From assembly GCF_025290835.2 (NCBI RefSeq), contig NZ_JAOCQD020000002.1, positions 1,302,001 through 1,366,000 on the forward strand: DNA of 64,000 bases. The letters run 5' to 3'. The notes beneath the pieces are model-generated. The model ran no database searches. It was not told the DNA's origin and worked only from the letters and a program-made list of their open reading frames with translations. Source of the stretch: Aquabacterium sp. OR-4. Its GTDB lineage: Bacteria > Pseudomonadota > Gammaproteobacteria > Burkholderiales > Burkholderiaceae_C. Shown one piece after another: positions 8,302 through 17,840 of the stretch; the first letter of the stretch is position 1; every line of letters begins with the position of its first letter. The translations under genes and the position numbers were made by a program.

Positions 8302-11133
8302 TCAGGGCACCGGCACCCAGCCGCCCGGCGCGCCGGTGGCGGCGGTGCTGCGCGCAAACACCTCGGCGCGCGTGCCCAGGCCGGTGGTGCTGCCCAGCGG
8401 CCTGGCCAGCTGCACGCTGCTGGCGCTGCCAGCCACCGTGACCGTGGCCAGGCCCAGACGGGCGCCCAGGTCCAGCGGCAGGCCGGCCAGATCGGTGCTG
8501 CCCAGCTCGCGCCAGCCGGCGCTGTCGGTGCTGGCGCCGGTGGCCGTGCCGGCCCAGGGCGGCGGGTTGCTGCTGCAGCTGCCGCGGCCGGTGCCGGTCT
8601 TGCTGCTGCCGGTGCCCACGCACCAGCCGATGGGCAGGATGTGGCTGTCCATGCGCGTGTTCAGGTAGGCCACGTTGTCCACGTAGCTGGAGCTGGTGGT
8701 GCCGCCGCTGCGTGCCAGGTAGGCCTGGGTGACACCCGGGCCGGCGGTCAGGCGGCTGTTGAGGAACACGAAGCCGGCATCGCCCGCGGTGGCCCGTGCC
8801 TGCACGATGTAGCCGGGCGAGCTGCTGGCGGGGTCGAACACCGAGCGGATCTCGCAGTCCTCGAACAGCGCGGCCATCACGTTGCCCCAGATGAAGTCGA
8901 CGTTGCCGCTGACCAGCGACTGGTAGATCCAGGCATAGCCCTTGAGCTGCAGCGTGTCCTGCTCGCTCAGAAAGTCCATCTCGCGGGCCACCAGGCGGGC
9001 GGCAGCGGCCGTGGTGCCGGTGTTGAAGTACAGCGCCTCGGCCTGGTTGTCGTAGACGCCCAGGCGGCCGTGCGGGTTCTCCAGCGTGAAGCCCTGCAGC
9101 GTCAGCAGGTCGGCGTTCTCGACCAGCAGCACCGCACGCCCGCCACCCAGCACGCGGTGGCCGGGCACCCGCCCCGAGCTGCCGAGGGCCGTGCCGGCGC
9201 TGGTGGCGGTGCTGCCGCTGCCCGCATTGAGCGATTCGAAGTTGGACGCGCCCACGCGCACACCGCCGCGGCTTTCGCCCACGATGCGCAGATTGGCCAC
9301 GTTGCGCAGCACGGCCAGCTCGGGGTAGTGGCCGTTCTTCAGCGTGATGGTCTTGGCCGTGGCCGCGCTGTTGCAGCCATGGCTGGCCGCGGCGGCGCTG
9401 GCGCAGTGGCTCATCACCCAGTTCAGCGCGCCCTGCAGGGTCTGGAAGTCGGCGCTGCCGCCGTCATCGTCCACCGTGATGCTGGTGTAGCCGGCCGGCC
9501 GCGCCCGCGTGGTGAAGCGCCAGCTGGCCCCGGCGAACGGCGCCGCGTTGACCGTGCCGGCCAGCGCATCGGCGCTCACCGTCACGGTGTACTGCGTGGC
9601 CCAGTCGAGCCGGTGGTTGTGCAGGCGGATCTGCGCCAGGTTGGCGCTGATGCTCACCGGCCGATACCACACGAAGCGCGCGCGGGCGCTGCTGTCGGGC
9701 ATGGCGCCCAGGCCCAGCGCATCGATCTCGAGGTTGTGGCGCGAGATCGCCGTCTGCGTGTCGCCGGCCGAGGGCGCGCTCGACAGGTCGATGCTGTCGA
9801 CCAGCGCGTTGTCGCTGCTGCGCCGCACCGTCACCGTGCCGCTGCCGGTGAGCCGCGGCGCGGCGTCGAAGGCCAGTTGCAGCAGGGTGTCGGTGTGCAC
9901 GCCGGTGGCGCCGTCGGCCGGGCGCAGGCTGCCCGGCGTGGCGCCGATCACCGCCGTGCCGGTGAGCGTGCTGGCGATGCGGCCGGCACCGGCCTTGGCC
10001 AGCGCATTGGCCTTCACCAAAGCAGCCGGGCGCAGCGTGTAGGCATAGGGAATGGTCCAGCTGCTGCCGCTGGTGGCCGGGCAGCCGGCCAGCGCGGCGC
10101 CGTTGAGCACCGAGCCGGTGTCCACAAAGCTGCTGCTGGCCGTGGCGTTGAGCGTCTGCACCACGCTGGCACAGCCACCGGCACCGGTGATGGCAAACAC
10201 GTTGGCCTGCGAGATCACCTGGCCGGCCGTGCCCACGCCCAGGCTGTAGGCGTGGCGGTAGCTGGCCGCGCCGGTGCTGTTGACGTGGTAGTTGTTGTAC
10301 ACGTGCACCTGGCCATAACGCACACGCGGCGCGCGCTGCACGATGCTGGTGAACACGTTGTTGGCGATGGTGACCTTGAGCTTGCCGCTGTCGGCGCTGA
10401 AGCTGTCGCTGTGGCCGATCAGCAGCGCCTTGTCATGCCGGTCGAACAGGTTGTAGGTGATGCTGACGTGGTTGGCGCCGCGCGTGATGTCGATGGCGCC
10501 GTCGTGGCACTGGCGCGTCTTGCCGTTCTCGATCGGCAGCGTGTCGTCGGTGGTGGGCGCGTCGGTGATCGTGTTGCGGTCGATCCACACATGGTCGGCG
10601 CCCTGCACGGTGATGGCGTCGTAGGCGGCGTTCCAGCTGCCGGTGCTGCCGTCGCTGGGGTCCCACACGGGTGCGATGTCGCAGGGCGCCACCAGGCTCA
10701 GGTTGCGCACGATGACATTGCGCACGGCAATGATGTCGATGCCGCCGTTGACCAGCTGGGCCGCGGGGCCGGCGCCGATCAGCGTGGTGTTGCTGCTGAG
10801 CTTCAGGCGCGAGCGGGCGCCCTGGTCGGCCGCGCTGGTGTAGGGCACGCCGTCGCTCATGTCGATGCGCCCGGTCACGCGGATGATCTTGGGCTGAGCC
10901 CCGGCGCGGGCCAGCGCCGCCAGCAGCTCGCCGCGGTTGGCCACGCTGTAGATGTGCTCGCTGGTGGCGGCGCTGCCGCCGCTGGTGCCACCCGCGGTGC
11001 CGGCCCAGCCGTCGGCCGGTGCCGCTTCGCGCGCCGGATCGAGGGCGGCCTGCGCGCCCGCGGCGGCCAGGGCCGCGCACAGGGCCAGCGCCCAGCGCGC
11101 CGGCTGCGGTGGATGTCGGGTCGGGTGGGGCAT
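8302..11133 (-). CDS. Pectate lyase PL1 - pectin methylesterase CE8 fusion, secreted
   Basis: A 943-residue secreted enzyme. GGAG precedes the ATG by seven bases; the signal peptide ends near AAGAQA (residue about 29). Residues about 45-380 are a PL1 pectate lyase with VWIDRNTITDAP, DGAIDITRG followed by HDKALLIGHSDS (the PL1 calcium-site region, about 211-244) and QRAPRVRYG (about 266-274). Residues about 400-545 look like an Ig-like spacer (start RPADGATGV, end WRFTT). Residues about 550-880 are a CE8 pectin methylesterase with QDTL (Asp726, general acid), NVDFIWG (Asp746, nucleophile) and QAR (about 778-780). One chain could thus demethylate pectin and cut the exposed polygalacturonate. 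It is the first gene of the receptor/lyase operon on this strand. Confidence 0.92.
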   Translation of the reverse strand: MPHPTRHPPQPARWALALCAALAAAGAQAALDPAREAAPADGWAGTAGGTSGGSAATSEHIYSVANRGELLAALARAGAQPKIIRVTGRIDMSDGVPYTSAADQGARSRLKLSSNTTLIGAGPAAQLVNGGIDIIAVRNVIVRNLSLVAPCDIAPVWDPSDGSTGSWNAAYDAITVQGADHVWIDRNTITDAPTTDDTLPIENGKTRQCHDGAIDITRGANHVSITYNLFDRHDKALLIGHSDSFSADSGKLKVTIANNVFTSIVQRAPRVRYGQVHVYNNYHVNSTGAASYRHAYSLGVGTAGQVISQANVFAITGAGGCASVVQTLNATASSSFVDTGSVLNGAALAGCPATSGSSWTIPYAYTLRPAALVKANALAKAGAGRIASTLTGTAVIGATPGSLRPADGATGVHTDTLLQLAFDAAPRLTGSGTVTVRRSSDNALVDSIDLSSAPSAGDTQTAISRHNLEIDALGLGAMPDSSARARFVWYRPVSISANLAQIRLHNHRLDWATQYTVTVSADALAGTVNAAPFAGASWRFTTRARPAGYTSITVDDDGGSADFQTLQGALNWVMSHCASAAAASHGCNSAATAKTITLKNGHYPELAVLRNVANLRIVGESRGGVRVGASNFESLNAGSGSTATSAGTALGSSGRVPGHRVLGGGRAVLLVENADLLTLQGFTLENPHGRLGVYDNQAEALYFNTGTTAAAARLVAREMDFLSEQDTLQLKGYAWIYQSLVSGNVDFIWGNVMAALFEDCEIRSVFDPASSSPGYIVQARATAGDAGFVFLNSRLTAGPGVTQAYLARSGGTTSSSYVDNVAYLNTRMDSHILPIGWCVGTGSSKTGTGRGSCSSNPPPWAGTATGASTDSAGWRELGSTDLAGLPLDLGARLGLATVTVAGSASSVQLARPLGSTTGLGTRAEVFARSTAATGAPGGWVPVP

Positions 11134-11312
11134 GCAATGTCTCCGGATCGTGGGCTGCGCCCCGGGGGCGCAGAGACTGCTCTGCGGCAGTGTTTCGATG
11201 CAGGCCGGACGGGCCGGCGGCGTGCTGCGGAGTGCAGCCTGGGTGCGGCGAGTTGCTGCGAGTTGCCGCGGTGGGGCAGCGGGGTGCAGCCGGTGGCCGG
11301 GCGGTGCCCGGC

Positions 11313-11888
11313 TCAGCCCTGGCCGCGCGTGCGGCGGCCGGGCCGGGGCCGGGCCGCGGCGGCGGCCAGCGCCGCGGTGGCCAGCAGGGCCAGCGCACCG
11401 GGCTCGGGCACCGACTGCAGCTGCCAGCTCAGCTCGGCAAAGGGCGCCGCCAGCTGCACGCCCTGCCAGGCGATCTGCACGCTGTGCGCGTCGATCAGGC
11501 TGGCCACCAGGCTGCCGGCGGCCAGGGCCGAGAAGTCGAGCGCCAGCACCGCGCCCAGCGGCGTGGGCAGGGCGTCGAAGCCCAGGCGCAGCACGCCGCC
11601 GGCCAGTGCGCCGTCGCCGTCAAAGTCGATCAGGCGCAGCACGCCGTCGCTGCTCAGCTCCACCGCCAGGCCGAAGTCGGGCGCCAGCAGCTCGATGTCG
11701 CCAAAGCCGTCGCTGAGCGTGGCCGCTGCGCTGGCGGCATAGGCGGTATCGAGGCTCAGCAGATCGGCGCCGTCAAGCCGGCCCTGCACCTGCGTGAGTC
11801 CGGCCACCAGCGGCGTGGCGGCGGCCACACCGGCAGCCGCCAGGCCGGCGGCCAGCAGCAGGGTGCGGAGGAAGGAAAGGCTCGTCAT
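11313..11888 (-). CDS. PEP-CTERM sorting-signal protein, unknown function
   Basis: A 191-residue exported protein of unknown function. The start at 11888 is preferred over an upstream in-frame ATG because AGGAG sits just before it and the signal peptide (FLRTLLLAAGLAAAGVAAA) follows at once. The C-terminus has the tripartite PEP-CTERM signal: VPEP, a hydrophobic helix (GALALLATAALAAAAA) and an Arg-rich tail. Such proteins are processed by an exosortase, which must be encoded elsewhere, and are tied to surface or matrix deposition. The middle is rich in Asp, Gly and Leu with no recognised domain. It lies directly upstream of the PL1-CE8 gene (179-bp gap), so a role at the cell surface during growth on polysaccharide is possible but unproven. 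Confidence 0.8.
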   Translation of the reverse strand: MTSLSFLRTLLLAAGLAAAGVAAATPLVAGLTQVQGRLDGADLLSLDTAYAASAAATLSDGFGDIELLAPDFGLAVELSSDGVLRLIDFDGDGALAGGVLRLGFDALPTPLGAVLALDFSALAAGSLVASLIDAHSVQIAWQGVQLAAPFAELSWQLQSVPEPGALALLATAALAAAAARPRPGRRTRGQG

Positions 11889-12081
11889 CTCGTCTCCTGC
11901 CGCCGCGCGGAGCACACCGCCATCAAGGCGGCCGCATCCCGGCGGGCGTTGCGTTCGCGGGCACGGCGGCGTCAGCGCACCGCCACCCAGGCACTCGCAG
12001 GGCGCCTGCTCTCGGGATGGAACGTCGGGCTGCAGTGCCCGCCGCTCCGGACCGTCCGTCGCACGGACGGGGGGGATGGGA

Positions 12082-12414
12082 TCAGAGGTAGTCGTCGCGG
12101 CGCGGCGAGAACTGGTCGAGCAGGGTGCTGCCGGCCTCCAGCGCCACCACGCCGTGCATCACCAGGCGCGGCGCCACGAAGGCGTCGCCGGGGCGCAGCA
12201 CGCGCTTGACACCGCCCACCTCGCACTCGAAGGCGCCGCGGATCACGTAGGCGATCTGGTCGTGCGCGTCGTGGGCATGCGGGGTGCCAATGGCGCCGGC
12301 ATCGAACTGCACCAGCACGCTCATCAGCTCGGGCGTGTGGCCCACCACCTTGCGGCGGATGCCGTCTCCCAGTTCGTGCCAGGGCGTGTCGGCGTCGAGG
12401 AAGTAGGGGCTCAT
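12082..12414 (-). CDS. kdgF: Cupin protein KdgF-like, linearises unsaturated uronate
   Basis: A single-domain cupin of 110 residues, the size of KdgF. KdgF speeds conversion of the cyclic unsaturated galacturonate released by lyases into the open-chain 5-keto-4-deoxyuronate. Cupin metal-site residues are visible: PHAHDAHDQ followed by a Glu in FECEV (motif 1), and PGD...APRLVMHGV (motif 2). The start at 12414 has GGAG five bases upstream; an in-frame ATG at 12441 is less likely. It is transcribed divergently from kduD across a 210-bp region that carries an operator-like dyad. The context with ogl and kduD makes the KdgF call convincing, though small cupins are otherwise hard to assign. Confidence 0.82.
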   Translation of the reverse strand: MSPYFLDADTPWHELGDGIRRKVVGHTPELMSVLVQFDAGAIGTPHAHDAHDQIAYVIRGAFECEVGGVKRVLRPGDAFVAPRLVMHGVVALEAGSTLLDQFSPRRDDYL

Positions 12415-12476
12415 GCGCGCTCCAGCGATCAGGTGAAACATCAATCTGTGTTCAATGTAACCTCTGCGAAAATTTC

Positions 12477-12491
12477 TGAAACGCTGGTTCA
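12477..12491. promoter_or_regulatory. KdgR-like operator between kdgF and kduD
   Basis: The dyad TGAAACGCTGGTTCA (five of seven base pairs symmetrical) sits in an unusually AT-rich patch between the divergent kdgF and kduD genes. It shares GAAAC and TTCA with identical spacing with the site just before kdgR (20766-20780). Known enterobacterial KdgR boxes are TGAAA...TTTCA palindromes, so this is a reasonable operator for the KdgR encoded here. GAAAATTTC lies just left of it and a perfect 12-bp palindrome (GCTTTCGAAAGC, 12507-12518) just right; a kdgF promoter may use TTTCAG and TACATT on the minus strand (16-bp spacer). Binding is inferred from pattern and context only. Confidence 0.55.
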
Positions 12492-12624
12492 CCCTAATGG
12501 AACCCAGCTTTCGAAAGCCAGAAGATGCACGCCATGCCGATCGGACGCAGCGGCTGTCGTGCGGCCCGGCGCCTTGCTGCGTCGACCTGCTGCGTTTCCA
12601 CTCCCTTCTCCGCACCCCCACACC

Positions 12625-13386
<762 letters not shown>

Positions 13387-13471
13387 CTCCCCCCCGAAAC
13401 GCCTTCGGCGCCTCCGCCCCAGGGGGGCGCCGCCAGCGGCCCGGCCAAACCGGTTCCGCGGCGGCCGCTGG
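13387..13471. repeat. GC-rich tandem-hairpin intergenic sequence between kduD and togM
   Basis: The gap contains two strong stem-loops. One pairs GCGCCTCC with GGGGGCGC (one G-T pair) around 13409-13431. The second pairs CCAGCGGC (13433-13440) with GCCGCTGG (13464-13471) around an inner CCGG/CCGG stem. From memory, similar hairpin-rich spacers recur between genes in Burkholderiales, but no second clear copy was seen in this window. As RNA it could stabilise or process the kduD-tog transcript. No T-run follows, so it is not a typical rho-independent terminator. Confidence 0.55.
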
Positions 13472-13493
13472 GTTCTGACCGAGGACTGCGACG

Positions 13494-14378
13494 ATGTACG
13501 AGAACCGGCGCGTCGGCTTCCTGTTCGCCCTGCCCTTTGTGCTGGGCGTGCTGGGCTTCAAGCTGTTTCCGTTCGTGATGAGCTTTGCGCTCAGCTTCTC
13601 GCAGTTCGAGGTGTTCCGGCCGCCGCAGTTCGTGGGCCTGGACAACTACGCGCAGCTGGCGCAGGACCCGAGCTTTCACAGCGCCATGGGGGCCACGCTG
13701 TGGTTCGTGGCGCTGGCGGTGCCGCTGCGGGTGGGCTTTGCGCTGCTGGTGGCGCATGTGCTGAACTACAAGCTGCGCGGCATCGGCTTTTTTCGCGCCG
13801 CGTTCTACCTGCCGTCCATCCTGGGCGGCTCGATCGCGGTGGCCGTGCTGTGGCGCTTCATCTTCGCGCGCAACGGCCTGGTCAACCAGGTGCTCGCGGC
13901 CATCGGCCTGGAGCCGGTGATGTGGCTGGCCGACGAGCAGCATGCGATGTGGACCATCGTGCTGCTGTTCACCTGGCAGTTCGGCTCGTCGATGGTGATC
14001 TTTCTGGCCGCGCTGCAGAACGTGCCCACCAGCCTGTACGAGGCCGCCGAGCTCGACGGCGCCAGCAAGTGGCAGCAGTTCTGGCGCATCACCGTGCCGC
14101 TGATCACGCCGGTGATCTTCTTCAACCTGATCATGCAGCTGGTGCACGGCTTCCAGGAGTTCAACGGCCCCTACATGGTCACCGAGGGCGGGCCGCTGCA
14201 AAGCACCTACCTGCTGAGCCTGTACATCTATGAAGAGAGCTTCCGCTACTTCAATCTCGGCTATGGCGCGGCCATGAGCTGGGTGATGTTTGCCGTGGTC
14301 GGCGCCTTCAGCGCCATCAGCTTCTGGAGCTCGCGCTACTGGGTGTTCTATGCCGGCGAGAAGGAGCGCGCCAAGTGA
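13494..14378 (+). CDS. togM: ABC transporter permease, oligogalacturonide (TogM-like)
   Basis: Inner-membrane permease of the CUT1/MalF type, 294 residues, with six predicted membrane segments starting at GFLFALPFVLGVLGFKLF. The EAA loop that docks on the ATPase is present (YEAAELDGASKWQQFWRITV, residues about 183-202). It overlaps the next permease by GTGA, so the pair is translationally coupled. With togN, togA and togB it would form an importer for short oligogalacturonides, which fits the neighbouring cytoplasmic oligogalacturonate lyase. The family is certain; the substrate is inferred from context. Confidence 0.85.
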   Translation: MYENRRVGFLFALPFVLGVLGFKLFPFVMSFALSFSQFEVFRPPQFVGLDNYAQLAQDPSFHSAMGATLWFVALAVPLRVGFALLVAHVLNYKLRGIGFFRAAFYLPSILGGSIAVAVLWRFIFARNGLVNQVLAAIGLEPVMWLADEQHAMWTIVLLFTWQFGSSMVIFLAALQNVPTSLYEAAELDGASKWQQFWRITVPLITPVIFFNLIMQLVHGFQEFNGPYMVTEGGPLQSTYLLSLYIYEESFRYFNLGYGAAMSWVMFAVVGAFSAISFWSSRYWVFYAGEKERAK

Positions 14379-15283
14379 GCAGCAGTCTCGACGCACTCGA
14401 CCCCGCGGCGCTGCAGCTCGGCCGCCTGGAGGCCGCCCGCACCCGCCGCAAGGCGCATCTGCAACTGGCCCTGCGCTACCTGATCCTGGGCGCGGTGTCG
14501 GTGCTGATGCTCTACCCCATCGTGTGGCTGGTGGGCGCCTCGTTCAAGAGCAATGCCGAGATCTTCGGCTCGGCCGGCTTCTGGCCCAGCAGCTGGAACG
14601 TCGAGTCGTATGTGAAGGGCTGGAAGACCAGCACCGAGTACACCTTTGCCACCTACTTTCTCAACAGCTTCCTGATCGCCATTCCGCGCATCGTGGTCAC
14701 GGTGGTCAGCTGCGTGCTGGTGGCCTATGCCTTCGCACGCTTCGAGTTCTGGGGCCGCAAGACGCTGTTCTCGATCATGGTGGCCACGATGATGCTGCCG
14801 CACGTGATCCTGCGCATTCCGCAGTACCTGATGTTCCGCGAGTTCGGCTGGCTCGACAGCTACCTGCCCATCATCGTGCCCTCGGCCTTTGCCACCGACA
14901 CCTTCTTTGTGTTCATGCTGGTGCAGTTTCTGCGCGGCATCCCGCGCGACATGGAAGAGGCCGCGGTGATCGACGGCTGCAACCCGCTGCAGCTGCTGTG
15001 GCATGTGGTGGTGCCCATGCTCAAGCCGGCCATCGTGTCGGTGATCGTGTTCCAGTTCATCTGGACCATGAACGACTTCATGAGCCCGCTGATCTACCTC
15101 AGCACGGTGGCCAAGTACCCGGTATCGCTGGCGCTGAAGATGAGCATCGGCGCCACCGAAGAGGTCGAGTGGGCCAGCGCCATCGCCATCTCTGTGGTGG
15201 CCCTGCTGCCCAGCGTGGCGGTGTTCTTCGCCGCGCAGCGGCACTTCATCGACAGCGCCGCATCCAGCGGCATCAAGGGTTGA
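14375..15283 (+). CDS. togN: ABC transporter permease, oligogalacturonide (TogN-like)
   Basis: Second CUT1 permease (MalG type), 302 residues, with a GTG start inside the end of togM (GTGA overlap). A cytoplasmic N-terminus of about 30 residues is followed by six membrane segments. The EAA loop reads MEEAAVIDGCNPLQLLWHVV (residues about 193-212), matching the family pattern with conserved Gly. It would pair with TogM to form the transmembrane channel. The ATPase gene follows after ten bases. Confidence 0.85.
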   Translation: MSSSLDALDPAALQLGRLEAARTRRKAHLQLALRYLILGAVSVLMLYPIVWLVGASFKSNAEIFGSAGFWPSSWNVESYVKGWKTSTEYTFATYFLNSFLIAIPRIVVTVVSCVLVAYAFARFEFWGRKTLFSIMVATMMLPHVILRIPQYLMFREFGWLDSYLPIIVPSAFATDTFFVFMLVQFLRGIPRDMEEAAVIDGCNPLQLLWHVVVPMLKPAIVSVIVFQFIWTMNDFMSPLIYLSTVAKYPVSLALKMSIGATEEVEWASAIAISVVALLPSVAVFFAAQRHFIDSAASSGIKG

Positions 15284-15293
15284 TTTCCTCGCC

Positions 15294-16442
15294 ATGGCCC
15301 AGCTGAGTCTGAACAAGATCGAGAAGGTCTACCCCAACGGCTTCAAGGCCGTGCACGGCATCGACCTCGAGGTGCGCGACGGCGAGTTCATGGTCTTCGT
15401 CGGCCCCTCGGGCTGCGCCAAGAGCACGGTGCTGCGCATGATCGCCGGGCTCGAGGGCATCTCGGGCGGCGAGCTGCGCATCGGCGGGCGCGTGGTCAAC
15501 AACGTGGCGGCCAAGGAGCGGGGCATCGCGATGGTGTTCCAGAACTACGCGCTCTACCCGCACATGAAGGTCTACGACAACCTGGCCTTCGGCCTCAAGC
15601 TGGCCGGCCTGAAAAAGGCCGAGATCGACGCCCGCGTGCGCGAGGCCGCCGAGCTGCTGGAGATGGGCCACCTGCTGGATCGTTATCCCAAGCAGCTGTC
15701 GGGCGGCCAGGCGCAGCGCGTGGCGGTGGGCCGCGCCATCGTCAAGAAGCCGGGCGTGTTCCTGTTTGACGAGCCGCTGTCCAACCTCGATGCCAAGCTG
15801 CGTGCGGCCATGCGCGTGCGCCTGACCGAGCTGCACCAGACCCTGCGCGCCAACGGCCATGCCAGCACGGTGATCTACGTCACCCACGACCAGACCGAGG
15901 CCATGACCATGGGCGAGCGCATCTGCGTGCTCAAGGACGGCCGCATCCAGCAGGTGGACGCGCCGACCACGCTGTACCACCATCCGGCCAATGCCTTCGT
16001 GGCCGGCTTCATCGGCTCGCCCGAGATGAACCTGCACCCGGTGACCCTGGCCACCGCCGGTGACGGCCTGGCGCTGCGCTGGGGCGGCGAGGGCGATGGC
16101 GACGGCCTGCTGCTGCCGCTGCCCGACGCCAAGGCCGCGCGGCTCAAGCTCGACGCCGGCAGCCGGGTCACGCTGGGCCTGCGGCCCGAGCACATCAGCG
16201 TGCTGCCGCCCAGCGGCCGCGCCATCACGCTGCCGGGCACGCTGCGCTTCATGGAGCACATGGGCAGCGAGGTGTTCGTGCACCTCACGCTCGGCGGCCT
16301 GCCCTTCACCAGCCGGGTGGCGGCCGATGCGCTGGGCGAGCTGGCGCACAAGCGCCGCGGCGATGCCCAGCTGTTCCATCTGCAGCCCGAGGGCTGCCAG
16401 GTGTTCTGCGCCGAGTCGGGCCAGAACCTGCTGCTGCCGTGA
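15294..16442 (+). CDS. togA: ABC transporter ATP-binding protein (TogA/UgpC-like)
   Basis: CUT1-type ATPase of 382 residues that would energise the TogMN channel. The nucleotide-binding domain (about 1-235) shows a P-loop GPSGCAKST, Q-loop FQNYALYPHM, signature LSGGQAQRVAVGRA, Walker B FLFDEPLSNLDA and H-loop THDQTEAM. The C-terminal about 145 residues are the OB-like regulatory domain of the MalK group (LGLRPEHISVLP). Odd point: the second Gly of the P-loop is Ala (GCAKST rather than GCGKST). It overlaps the binding-protein gene by four bases (GTGA). The same ATPase could serve other CUT1 importers. Confidence 0.88.
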   Translation: MAQLSLNKIEKVYPNGFKAVHGIDLEVRDGEFMVFVGPSGCAKSTVLRMIAGLEGISGGELRIGGRVVNNVAAKERGIAMVFQNYALYPHMKVYDNLAFGLKLAGLKKAEIDARVREAAELLEMGHLLDRYPKQLSGGQAQRVAVGRAIVKKPGVFLFDEPLSNLDAKLRAAMRVRLTELHQTLRANGHASTVIYVTHDQTEAMTMGERICVLKDGRIQQVDAPTTLYHHPANAFVAGFIGSPEMNLHPVTLATAGDGLALRWGGEGDGDGLLLPLPDAKAARLKLDAGSRVTLGLRPEHISVLPPSGRAITLPGTLRFMEHMGSEVFVHLTLGGLPFTSRVAADALGELAHKRRGDAQLFHLQPEGCQVFCAESGQNLLLP

Positions 16443-17803
16443 AGCCGGCTGCCGTGTCGATCACCCGCCGCCAGCTGCTGGCCGCGGCCCCGGCGCTGGC
16501 CGGCGCCGCGCTGCCGGACGCCGGCCTGGCCCAGGCCACCAACAGCACCACCAGCACCACCGCCACCAGCACCGCGACGGCCCCGGTGCAGCTGCGCTTT
16601 GGCTGGTGGGGTGGCGGCGAACGCCACAAGCGCACGCTGGAGGCCATTGCCCTGTTCGAGTCGCGCCATCCCGGCGTGTCGATCAAGGCCGAGTACATGG
16701 GCTTCAACGGCTACCTCGAGAAGCTCACGATGCAGATGGTGGGCGGCACCGAGCCCGACATCATGCAGATCAACTGGGCCTGGCTGAGCATGTTCAGCAA
16801 GGACGGCCAGGGCTTTCTCGACCTCTACCGCCACCGCGACCGCCTGTCGCTGGCCCAGTTCAGCGACGAGGACCGCCGCCTGTGCGAGGTGCGGGGCCGG
16901 CTCAACGGCCTGCCGCCCTCGTACTCGGCGCGCATCTTCCTGTGGAACGCGGCCGCCTTCGAGCGCGCCGGCGTGCCGCTGCCCAGCCACTGGGATGCGC
17001 TGTTCAGCAGCGGCCAGGCCTTTCGCCAGCGCCTGGGCGAGCGCTTCTACCCGCTGGACGGCGAGATCTACGACATGCTGCTGCTGGCCCAGAGCTGGGT
17101 CACGCAGCGCCATGGCATGGCCTACCTGCACCCCAGCGAGCCGCGCGTGGCGATGAGCCGCGAGGCGCTGCAGGACTGGGTGGCCGCCTTCCGCCGCCTG
17201 GGCCAGCAGCATGTGGCCACGCCGCTGCGCTACCGCGCCAGCCTGGGCGGCGCCGACAAGCCCACCGAGCAGCAGCCCGACTGGGTGAACGGCCGCTGGG
17301 CCGGCAACTACACCTGGGACTCGACCATCCGCCTGCGCCAGAGCACGCTGGACAAGCAGCAGCGCCTGGCGCTGGGCGAGCCGCTGATGCTGCCCGGGGC
17401 CAGCTCGTCGGGCGTGTTCGGCCGGCCGGCGATGCTGTTCTCGGCCAGCCGCAATACCCGCCACCCCGAGTGGGCCGCGCGCTTCATCGACTTTCTGCTC
17501 ACCGATGCCGACGCCTCGCGCGTGCTGGGCCTGGTGCGTGGCCTGCCCTCGGCGCGCAGCGCGCTCGAGGTGGCCCTGGCCGACCGCAAGCTCACGCCGC
17601 TGGAAAAGCAGGCCTGGCAGCAGATCCAGAGCCAGCGCGCGGCCGGCCGCATTCCGCTGCCCTCGCCGGTGTTCGAGGACGCCCGCATGCGCAAGTTCTT
17701 GCGCGACACCTTCGAGCGCGTGTCCTACGACCGGCTGGGCGTGGTGGATGCCGCCGAGCGCCTGCTGGTGCATGGCAACGCGCTGCTGCGCCGCATCCAC
17801 TGA
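16439..17803 (+). CDS. togB: ABC transporter substrate-binding protein (TogB-like)
   Basis: Periplasmic sugar-binding protein of 454 residues with a GTG start overlapping the ATPase stop. The N-terminus carries a twin-arginine-like signal (ITRRQLLAAAPALAGAAL), suggesting Tat export, then a Thr/Ser-rich linker that repeats TTST/TATS. The mature domain begins VQLRFGWWGGGERHK, typical of solute-binding family 1 proteins (FGWWGG, EYMGFNGYLEKL, PDIMQINWAW). The neighbours make short unsaturated oligogalacturonides its likely ligand. Ogl follows 37 bases downstream. Confidence 0.86.
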   Translation: MKPAAVSITRRQLLAAAPALAGAALPDAGLAQATNSTTSTTATSTATAPVQLRFGWWGGGERHKRTLEAIALFESRHPGVSIKAEYMGFNGYLEKLTMQMVGGTEPDIMQINWAWLSMFSKDGQGFLDLYRHRDRLSLAQFSDEDRRLCEVRGRLNGLPPSYSARIFLWNAAAFERAGVPLPSHWDALFSSGQAFRQRLGERFYPLDGEIYDMLLLAQSWVTQRHGMAYLHPSEPRVAMSREALQDWVAAFRRLGQQHVATPLRYRASLGGADKPTEQQPDWVNGRWAGNYTWDSTIRLRQSTLDKQQRLALGEPLMLPGASSSGVFGRPAMLFSASRNTRHPEWAARFIDFLLTDADASRVLGLVRGLPSARSALEVALADRKLTPLEKQAWQQIQSQRAAGRIPLPSPVFEDARMRKFLRDTFERVSYDRLGVVDAAERLLVHGNALLRRIH

Positions 17804-17840
17804 CCCCCTGTCGTCCACCCGAGATCCCGGACCTTTCGGC

